Origin: DASWIG01 sp965371445
Lineage (GTDB): Bacteria; Acidobacteriota; Thermoanaerobaculia; Multivoradales; J023
Reading direction: 5' to 3'
Length of the DNA stretch: 64,000 nt
NCBI GenBank assembly: GCA_965371445.1
Contig: CBDUYN010000007.1
Span: forward strand, 60,374-124,373
Under the pieces are notes generated by a model. It worked only from the letters and a program-made list of their open reading frames with translations. It was not told the origin of the DNA and did no database searches. Numbering within the stretch: position 1 is the stretch's first letter; each line of letters opens with the position of its first letter. Positions 1-5,505 of the stretch are shown in pieces. Position numbers and translations under genes: made by a program.

Positions 1-146
1 GCAAGATCGACGAAGCCGGCCGGAAGAAGCTCGAGGACTTCCTGCGGCCGACGAAATATGACAAGCGTGTCTTTTTCTACGACCAAGTCAAGGTAGCTGA
101 CCTCGTGGCCGAGCACGCACCTTTCCTTCTTCTGCCGACGATTTAG
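1..146 (+). CDS. 3' end of an unrecognised gene entering from the left edge
   Basis: The frame starting at base 3 is open from the window edge to a TAG at 144-146. It gives about 47 C-terminal residues, first charged and then ending in a hydrophobic stretch (AEHAPFLLLPTI). The stop lies 13 bases before the response-regulator ATG, so the two genes could be cotranscribed. I do not recognise the family from this fragment, and its N-terminal part is outside the window. Confidence 0.5.
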   Translation, partial: KIDEAGRKKLEDFLRPTKYDKRVFFYDQVKVADLVAEHAPFLLLPTI

Positions 147-159
147 GATCGAGTTAGAG

Positions 160-1530
160 ATGTCACGTTTCTACGTCCTGATAGTCGATGACGAAGAGGA
201 GGCGCGACGGCATCTGACTCACGCCCTCCTGGGAGAGTTCCAGGCCGAAGCGGCGAGGAACGGAGCGGAGACACTTGAGAAGCTCGAAGGTGGGGGGGTC
301 GATCTCGTTCTTTTGGATCAGAGAATGCCTGGTCTTTCAGGCTTGGAAGTGCTTCGCGAAATCAAGAAGAGGTATCCTGAGGTCGACGTGATCATGGTGA
401 CCGCAGTCGAGGATCGGTCGGTGGTCGTCGAATGCATCAAGAGCGGAGCGGAAGATTTCATCGTCAAACCGATCGGAATTCCAGGTCTTAAACAGAAGAT
501 CCGCAATCTCTCGAAGCGTCGTAGCCTGGTCGCGGAGAATCAGCGGTTGCGCTCAGAGCTCGACCGGCAAGCGCGATTCGACGAGTTGGTGGGAGAGAGC
601 CAGGCGTTCATGGAGGTCCTGGAGGCGGTTAGAAAGGTGGCGCCTATGCGGATCCCGGTGGTGGTGTGGGGCGAAAGCGGCACTGGCAAGGAACTGGTCG
701 CCAGAGCGATCCACCACAATAGCCCACGACGGGAGAACGCGTTCTTGGCGGTCAACTGCGGCGCCTTCGCGGAGAACCTCCTGGCCACCGAGCTTTTCGG
801 TCATGTGCAGGGAGCGTTCACGGACGCTCGCGAGGCGAAGCGCGGTCTCTTTCTGGCAGCGGACGGTGGTACCCTTTTCCTGGACGAGATCGGCGAGACC
901 AGCCCGAGCTTCCAAGTACAATTACTCCGGGTGCTGGAAAACGGCGAGATCTTGCCGATTGGCTCGACGACTCCGAGGAGCGTCGACACTCGGATTGTCG
1001 CAACGACGAACAGGGACTTGGAAAGAGCTGTGGCGAAAGGCACCTTCCGTGAGGATCTGTACTTTCGTCTCTGGCGATTTCCTATCCGGGTCCCAGGACT
1101 CCGGGAGCGCAAGGACGACATCTCGCAGCTTTCACACCACTTCTTGGCCCGCTATAACAAGGAGCTCACCAAGCGAGTTCAAGGCTTTTCCGAGGAAGCG
1201 ATGGCAGCGCTCATGCGTTACGATTGGCCGGGGAACATCCGTGAGCTCAAGACAGCCGTCGAACGAGGTGTGATTCTCGCCGAAGGTGCCGAGATTCAGC
1301 TCGAGCACCTGTTTTTCCGTTCAGACCGACAGTCCGCGTCCGCCGCTTCGGCGCTCTTCGAAGGACCGTGGCAAGATGCGAAGAAGCGGTTTGAGCGCGC
1401 CTACTTGGTCAACACCTTGCGGAATGCCGGAACCAACGTCTCTCAAGCGGCACGGGAGTCGGGAATGGATCGCAAGAATTTCCGTGACAAGATGAAAAAC
1501 CACGGGATCTCGTTGGATGATCTCGAGTGA
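160..1530 (+). CDS. Sigma54-dependent response regulator, NtrC family
   Basis: This 456-residue protein has the three-part NtrC layout. The receiver (about 1-120) has acidic residues D10/D11, phosphoacceptor D53, T81 and K103. The AAA+ domain (about 140-375) has Walker A GESGTGKE at 171-178, Walker B GGTLFLDEIG at 236-245, and WPGNIREL near 356. A Fis-type helix-turn-helix lies at about 410-450. Family members hydrolyse ATP to open promoters bound by sigma54-RNA polymerase once the receiver is phosphorylated. The sigma54-contacting loop reads GAFTDA (218-223) instead of the usual GAFTGA. No partner histidine kinase is visible nearby. The next gene starts about 40 bases downstream on the same strand. 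Target genes cannot be told from the sequence. Confidence 0.95.
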   Translation: MSRFYVLIVDDEEEARRHLTHALLGEFQAEAARNGAETLEKLEGGGVDLVLLDQRMPGLSGLEVLREIKKRYPEVDVIMVTAVEDRSVVVECIKSGAEDFIVKPIGIPGLKQKIRNLSKRRSLVAENQRLRSELDRQARFDELVGESQAFMEVLEAVRKVAPMRIPVVVWGESGTGKELVARAIHHNSPRRENAFLAVNCGAFAENLLATELFGHVQGAFTDAREAKRGLFLAADGGTLFLDEIGETSPSFQVQLLRVLENGEILPIGSTTPRSVDTRIVATTNRDLERAVAKGTFREDLYFRLWRFPIRVPGLRERKDDISQLSHHFLARYNKELTKRVQGFSEEAMAALMRYDWPGNIRELKTAVERGVILAEGAEIQLEHLFFRSDRQSASAASALFEGPWQDAKKRFERAYLVNTLRNAGTNVSQAARESGMDRKNFRDKMKNHGISLDDLE

Positions 1531-1571
1531 GAACTTGATCGAAAATATCACTTGAAACGGAGAGCTAAGAC

Positions 1572-2183
1572 ATGAAGTCGGAACCGTCGAAGAACGTACT
1601 TGCCGCAATGCTGACCGGACTGCTGTTTGCCGGCAGCGGGTACTCATGCCTCTTTGCCGCGGAGCCAGCGGGGGCGGAGGGGGTCGGTCTGCTAGAGGAG
1701 GCCGATGTGCGAGATCTTGTGCCTGCCTGGGACGTCAATCGGAGTTCCCCGGATCTGGAAGCTATCCTGTCTTTTGACGGCGGGGAACCAGGGGCCAACA
1801 TGACGGTGTTTCTCGGTTCTTGGTGCTCCGAAAGTCAACGGGAGATCTCACGTTTCCTGCGCCTGATCGATAGTTTCAAAGGCTCAGTACCGTTCTCGAC
1901 GACCTACGTCGGCGTCAACCAGGAAAAGACCGAACCCCGGCAGCTACTCGCCGACAAGCAGGTCCGGCATTTGCCCACCTTCGTCGTCACGCGTCAGGGT
2001 AGGGAGGTCGGCCGGATCGTAGAGCGCCCTCCGCGCGGACTGGAAAGGGATCTCGCACTGCTCCTGAGTGGCCAGTCCCGGGGTCTCGTCTCAGCCAGCG
2101 AAGATGTCATCCGGCAGTATCTGTCCCTTGAACCGAGCCGCACGGGAGCTCGGGATGACCCCGAACCTGGGCCGGATTCTTAG
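1572..2183 (+). CDS. Exported thioredoxin-fold protein
   Basis: The 203-residue product starts with a basic stretch and a hydrophobic segment (about 9-30) that looks like a signal peptide, so an extracytoplasmic location is inferred. A thioredoxin-like core follows: GSWCSES near residue 85, where the first redox Cys is present but the usual second Cys is replaced by Ser, and LPTF at 134-137 with the expected cis-proline. A single-Cys site does not fit a classical dithiol oxidoreductase; it may act in mixed-disulfide or peroxide chemistry. The C-terminal tail is polar and probably disordered. A GGAGAG ribosome-binding sequence precedes the ATG. It follows the sigma54 regulator closely and may be cotranscribed with it. 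Confidence 0.8.
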   Translation: MKSEPSKNVLAAMLTGLLFAGSGYSCLFAAEPAGAEGVGLLEEADVRDLVPAWDVNRSSPDLEAILSFDGGEPGANMTVFLGSWCSESQREISRFLRLIDSFKGSVPFSTTYVGVNQEKTEPRQLLADKQVRHLPTFVVTRQGREVGRIVERPPRGLERDLALLLSGQSRGLVSASEDVIRQYLSLEPSRTGARDDPEPGPDS

Positions 2184-2196
2184 TCTCGTACCCGGG

Positions 2197-2560
2197 CTAA
2201 GGCTTGACGAAGTAGGAGGGACTCGACCAGGCGCGAGGCCGCCGTCGGTGCCCCACGCCCCCGACGAGGACGTGGCTCGAATCAAACGGATCGACGACGA
2301 CACCGATGCGGGCCGGCAGGCCGGTCTCGGAGAAGAGGGCCACGAGCTCCCAATTCCCGCCGCCGTCGCGAGGCTTTTGTAGAGCCCGAGCCCGGGGTAG
2401 AATCCGCCGACAAGTTGGCTTCGCCGGTGCCGCAATAGAGCACGTCGGGGTCGTTCGGGTCGATCTCCAGAGCACCGACTTCGAGCGATTCCTGCTTGTG
2501 CCAGAGCGGCTCCCAGGACTTTCCCGCATCGCGGCCCCGCCGGGGTTCGTCGGCATGGCT
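2197..2560 (-). pseudogene. Frameshifted remnant of a BNR-repeat/sialidase-like protein
   Basis: On the minus strand three frames together spell one BNR-type repeat: RDAGKSWEPLWHKQ, then ALEIDPNDPDVLYCGTGEAN in one frame, GLYKS in a second, and GGGNWELVALFSE plus RIGVVVDPFDSSHVLVGG in a third. The spacing matches 'GKSW...DP.NPDVLYVGTGE...GLYKS.DGG.W' repeats of secreted beta-propeller proteins. No single frame is open across the segment and neither end has a credible start, so I read it as a decayed fragment. It opens a stretch of several gene remnants. Confidence 0.65.
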
Positions 2561-2565
2561 GAGCC

Positions 2566-2731
2566 TCCCTTTTTGAGGATTCCTTCAGCGTATCACCGAA
2601 GTCTTCCCGTATCATCCGGCCATGTCCCAGCAGGAACCGACGACGAGCGGCGTCCGCGGAGCCGGAGGCGCGCGGTCCACCCCCTCAGCGGCGACCCGGA
2701 TCCATTTCCTCGCGCGGCAGCCTCCCGTCGC
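2566..2731 (+). other. Intergenic stretch with a possible orphan 5' gene end
   Basis: A TATCAT box at 2610-2615 is followed, after a 6-base gap, by an ATG at 2622 that opens about 37 codons (Met-Ser-Gln-Gln-Glu...) before the reading frame runs into the antisense of the adjacent ATPase remnant near 2735. This could be the promoter and first codons of a gene whose body was lost. There is no good -35 box and I do not recognise the peptide, so support is weak. Nothing else is visible here. Confidence 0.2.
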
Positions 2732-3062
2732 TCAGCCCAGGAAGTCCCGGACGGCTGCGCCGAGCTCCTCAAGACGTAGGAAGCCCACCCGGGTGGCGTC
2801 GATGGCCGCGTTCTCCCGAGCACCGCCGTGGACGATCAGAAATCGTTCCGGACGGTAGGCGTCGACAAAGCTCCTGACGGTGCGGCTGACCTTGCCCCGC
2901 GCATCGCCCGCCTTGACCTCAAGTCCCATGCGGCGCCCCTGACGGCCAGCGCAGCCAGGTGCGCACCGACGGATCCTCGCAGTTGAGCAGCAACGCGGGC
3001 CGCCCCCTCTCAGCCAGCGTCTTCCAGATCAGCGTCGACTTGCCCGCCTTAAGAGGCAGCTC
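2732..3062 (-). pseudogene. Internally deleted DUF4143-type AAA ATPase
   Basis: Reading the minus strand from about 3062, ELPLKAGKSTLIWKTLAERG and then LLLNCEDPSV correspond to the Walker A region of the AAA/DUF4143 ATPase family. After about 40 codons the sequence jumps, in another frame, to the far C-terminus of the same family (GRRMGLEVKAGDARGKVSR, then ERFLIVHGG). The central ATPase and DUF4143 regions are missing. The C-terminal part closely matches a second remnant at 57.4 kb. Such ATPases are common accessory genes in bacteria; this copy cannot make a working protein. Confidence 0.75.
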
Positions 3063-3533
3063 GACTCAGCCAGGCGCCAGATCGCCTGGCAGAAAGGCCG
3101 GGTCGCGGAGTACAGAGTCCGCTACCTCCTGCTGGTGGCGTCGCTCGCCGGAGCCGACCTGACCGACCTCGTCACCGAGCCACTCCGAGAGACACAGCCG
3201 CTCGACCGTTTTGCCACGGTCCGGAAGGCTCACTTCCACCTCGACCAGGACACGAGCGTCGAGATCGACCTTCACGCGGTCAGCGAGCGCGACGACGGTA
3301 CCGATCTCATGCTCGAGGTCAAGGACTGGAAACGAGAGGTGACGGCGGACGTAGTCCGTCGCTTCGTCGAGACCCAGGAGGCACTCGCCGGCCACCTGGA
3401 GAGAAAGACCGTGTTTCTCTTCTACAGCGAGCGCGGCCTGGGCGAGAAGCCGGCGGCGATGCTTCACGAGGCCGGCATCCTGATCCTCGACGCGGCGAAG
3501 CTGGCCAGCTACGAGATGCCGGCCGGACTCTGA
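3063..3533 (+). pseudogene. 5'-truncated fragment with a nuclease-like fold
   Basis: An open plus-strand frame runs from the junction with the ATPase remnant to a TGA at 3531-3533. The first usable start is a GTG at 3135, but sensible coding sequence (AWQKGRVAEYRVRYLLL) extends upstream of it, so the 5' end appears lost. The body has VEIDLHAVSERDDGTDLMLE followed by VKDWKREVTADVVRRF, which resembles the D...(E)xK core of PD-(D/E)xK enzymes (inference), and then VFLFYSERGLGEKPAAML. The full-length family is not recognised. If the GTG is used, a 132-residue product is possible, so residual expression cannot be excluded. Confidence 0.45.
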
Positions 3534-3577
3534 AGGGTGAAGCAGAAAGTGCTAACCCGTCCAAGACCGGGACGCCT

Positions 3578-3623
3578 CAGAGCCCGAGGACGAGGCGAAC
3601 CCCGTCTTCGACTTCGGACAGGG
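3578..3623 (-). pseudogene. 3'-terminal remnant of a mazF-type gene
   Basis: The minus strand encodes LSEVEDGVRLVLGL and a stop, the same C-terminus as the intact MazF-like toxin at 57827-58171, with nearly identical bases over about 45 positions. Nothing of the rest of the gene remains upstream. Together with the neighbouring ATPase remnant it shows that this locus once carried the same two genes now found at 57.4-58.4 kb. Confidence 0.7.
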
Positions 3624-3725
3624 GTTCGGCACGGCGCTACAAGGGGCTGGGGGACCGGATCTTCGCCATGGTTTTCCGCCGCATCTATGGTGTACCAGGC
3701 CGGCGGAGTGCATCGCGACAAGGGC

Positions 3726-3754
3726 TTGACATGTGGCGAACATGCAGCTATGCT
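3726..3754 (+). promoter_or_regulatory. Sigma70-type promoter and operator of the first VapBC-type pair
   Basis: A consensus -35 TTGACA (3726-3731) and a -10 TATGCT (3749-3754) are separated by exactly 17 bases. The -10 ends 6 bases before the antitoxin ATG at 3761, so transcription should begin at or next to the start codon (leaderless mRNA). The spacer holds an inverted repeat CATGT-ggcga-ACATG (3730-3744), well placed for autorepression by the antitoxin-toxin complex. Confidence 0.75.
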
Positions 3755-3760
3755 CCTCAC

Positions 3761-3991
3761 ATGTCGAAGATGATCCAGATCCGCAACGTCCCCGACGACC
3801 TCCACCGGAAGCTCAAGGCCCGGGCGGCGTTGGAGGGAATGACGCTGTCCGACTACCTGCTGTCCGAGATCGGGCGCAGCGCCGAGCGTCCGACGCTGCG
3901 GGAAATCCGCGAGCGGTTGCACCAGCGCGCTCCGGTCGAGCCGCGCCTGCCGCCGGCGGACGCCGTCCGCGCCGAGCGCGACGGACGATGA
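3761..3991 (+). CDS. FitA/VapB-type ribbon-helix-helix antitoxin
   Basis: This 76-residue protein begins MSKMIQIRNVPDDLHRKLK and continues ALEGMTLSDYLLSEI, the usual ribbon-helix-helix DNA-binding motif of FitA-like antitoxins. The C-terminal half (RPTLREIRERL and a Pro/Arg-rich end) would wrap around the toxin. I chose the ATG at 3761 because the RHH motif starts there and the promoter is spaced for a leaderless start; an in-frame start further upstream would lie before the promoter. Its stop overlaps the toxin start (ATGA at 3988-3991), which implies translational coupling. It is expected to neutralise the PIN toxin and repress its own promoter. Confidence 0.88.
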   Translation: MSKMIQIRNVPDDLHRKLKARAALEGMTLSDYLLSEIGRSAERPTLREIRERLHQRAPVEPRLPPADAVRAERDGR

Positions 3992-4380
3992 TCGTCATCG
4001 ACGCTTCGGCGATGATCGAGGTGCTCTTGGTGACGCCGGCCGCCATCAGGATCGAAGAACGCATCTTCTCCCCCGCGGAGACGCTCCATGCGCCTCACCT
4101 CCTCGACCTGGAGGTCGCCCAGGTTCTACGGCGCTATTGCGCCTCGGGCGACATGAGCGCCGAAAGAGCCCAGGAGGCGCTTTCCGATCTCGCGATCCTC
4201 GGTGTGGTGCGTTATCCGCACGACGTGTTCTTACCCCGGGTGTGGGAATTGCGTCAAAACGTCACCGCTTACGACGCGGCTTACGTCGCTCTGGCTGAGG
4301 AGCTTTCGGCTCCTCTCCTGACCCGGGACGGCCGTTTGGCTTCGGCTCCCGGACACCATGCGGTTGTAGAGGTTTTCTGA
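3988..4380 (+). CDS. vapC: PIN-domain toxin, VapC family
   Basis: The 130-residue product has the PIN ribonuclease arrangement: MIVIDASAMIEVLL with the first acidic residue, LLDLEVAQVLRRY with the conserved Glu, and AYDAAYVALAEELSAPLLT with the later Asp residues, followed by TRDGRLA. VapC enzymes cleave specific RNAs using a Mg2+-binding acidic cluster and are held inactive by the upstream antitoxin. It is 4 bases overlapped with that antitoxin. Directly after its stop lies a fragment matching the 3' end of uvrA, so the pair sits at a recombination scar. The normal length suggests it is intact. Confidence 0.88.
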   Translation: MIVIDASAMIEVLLVTPAAIRIEERIFSPAETLHAPHLLDLEVAQVLRRYCASGDMSAERAQEALSDLAILGVVRYPHDVFLPRVWELRQNVTAYDAAYVALAEELSAPLLTRDGRLASAPGHHAVVEVF

Positions 4381-4390
4381 AACTTGCCCG

Positions 4391-4450
4391 AGGAACGCCT
4401 CCTGCGGACCCGAGTAGAGCAGCTCCCCTCCCTCGTCGCCCACGCCCCAG
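4391..4450 (-). pseudogene. Duplicated 3' fragment of uvrA
   Basis: Read on the minus strand this encodes GDEGGELLYSGPQEAFLGQV, matching the UvrA C-terminus (GEGGGELLYSGPLEAFLDEV) encoded about 1.2 kb away near 5590-5650. Long runs of bases are identical between the two. The fragment has no start and is cut off on both sides. It separates the VapBC-type pair from the unknown two-gene cassette and suggests that the cassette was inserted or duplicated next to uvrA. Confidence 0.7.
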
Positions 4451-4494
4451 GCGTGAGCTGAGGCCCGGCGCGCAAGCTCGGATAGACTGAGCCC

Positions 4495-5307
4495 GTGATG
4501 GACGGCAATCCCTACGTCGAGCTGACAACGGCCTTTAACCAAGGCCGGCTCCGGGCGGTTCTGAGCTCCGGCCAGGCCGTCGTCATGCACCGCCTGGCGG
4601 TGATGAGCAAGGACGGCGACTGGATCCTGAGGGAGGACGAGGAGGCCCTGGAGCACGTCCTCGCCGTTCTCGGCGAACGGGGGGCGCGCTACCGATTCGG
4701 CGCGCCGCTCAATCGTCGGTGGCTTGCCGGAGGGTGGAGCGCCCACCTCGAGCACCGTGTCGACAGGCTGCGCCTGCGAACGGACTTCGTCACCCGTCCG
4801 CCTCGCCTCTCGGCGGACGAGCTGGCGCGGGTCTGGCGAGACGCGGCAGGGGCCGAGACCCCGGTCGTCGGTCTGGAACCGCTCGCCAAGCTCAAGAAGA
4901 CCAACCGCGAGAAGGACTATGTGGTCATCGGTGAGCTGGCGCGCCGGATGGAAGATCCGCGGTCGCAGGTGCTTTACTCACGTAGCGCGCGAGACCTGAT
5001 ACGCCTGGCGGAGGCACGTCGTGAGCTTGTCGAGGAGCTTGCCGAGCATCGGCCCGTCCTCCTTCGAATCGCAGACGGGCGGGACGTCCTGGAGCAGGCC
5101 CTGGACGCCGAGCGGCGGGCTCTCATTCGGAAGAACGAAGAGCGTCTCGCTACGTATCGGGAGGCCATGGAGGCGTGGACGGAGATCTGGCCGGAGGTGG
5201 CGGCGGAGATCGCGGATCGCCCCCTGCCGGAAGCCCACGCGAGGGTCGTGGAACGGGCGCAAGGCGTTCTCCCGTGGGTCCCGCCGGGGTTTGGAGAGCC
5301 GTCATGA
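4495..5307 (+). CDS. Unrecognised 270-residue protein of a coupled two-gene cassette
   Basis: I cannot assign a family with certainty. The N-terminal part (LRAVLSSGQAVVMHRLAVMS, then EDEEALEHVLAVLGERGARY) followed by FVTRPP and LEPLAKLKKTNREKDYVVIG recalls nucleotidyltransferase-like fold proteins, in which an LxxLxxxKxxxRxKD-type segment follows the core; this is a weak impression. The C-terminal half is rich in Arg/Glu helices (about 165-255). It starts at GTG 4495 or ATG 4498. There is no ribosome-binding site, but a TAGACT box ends exactly 6 bases before the GTG, arguing for a leaderless start at 4495. Its stop overlaps the start of the 63-residue downstream gene (ATGA). It is soluble, with no signal peptide. 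Confidence 0.75.
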   Translation: MMDGNPYVELTTAFNQGRLRAVLSSGQAVVMHRLAVMSKDGDWILREDEEALEHVLAVLGERGARYRFGAPLNRRWLAGGWSAHLEHRVDRLRLRTDFVTRPPRLSADELARVWRDAAGAETPVVGLEPLAKLKKTNREKDYVVIGELARRMEDPRSQVLYSRSARDLIRLAEARRELVEELAEHRPVLLRIADGRDVLEQALDAERRALIRKNEERLATYREAMEAWTEIWPEVAAEIADRPLPEAHARVVERAQGVLPWVPPGFGEPS

Positions 5308-5495
5308 TCGAGATCGAAGACGAGTTCTTGAGCGAAGAGGACCTCGATCTGCGCAACATGACCTGGGCGGAGCTTGTGGCCTACTGGAACCTCTGGCTCC
5401 TGCAAGCCCAAACCACCAACGAACTGGACGAGGCGTACTACTCCCACGGGGTCTTTGAACGGGACCCGGCGGTCCCCGTGCGCGGCGAGGATTGA
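5304..5495 (+). CDS. Small acidic partner protein (63 residues)
   Basis: This gene starts at ATG 5304 inside the stop of the previous gene (ATGA overlap), so its translation is probably coupled. The product is strongly acidic at the N-terminus (MIEIEDEFLSEEDLDL), then has an aromatic, helical-looking part (TWAELVAYWNLWLLQAQ) and a polar end. The basic, larger protein upstream and this small acidic one have the size and layout of a toxin-antitoxin or enzyme-inhibitor pair, but neither belongs to a family I know. It ends 10 bases before the convergent stop of uvrA. Confidence 0.7.
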   Translation: MIEIEDEFLSEEDLDLRNMTWAELVAYWNLWLLQAQTTNELDEAYYSHGVFERDPAVPVRGED

Positions 5496-5505
5496 CCTTG
5501 CCCCG

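Noticed and set aside
2732..2929. A 65-residue functional gene
   Set aside because: Though open, it is only the C-terminal end of DUF4143-type ATPases and joins a displaced N-terminal piece in another frame.
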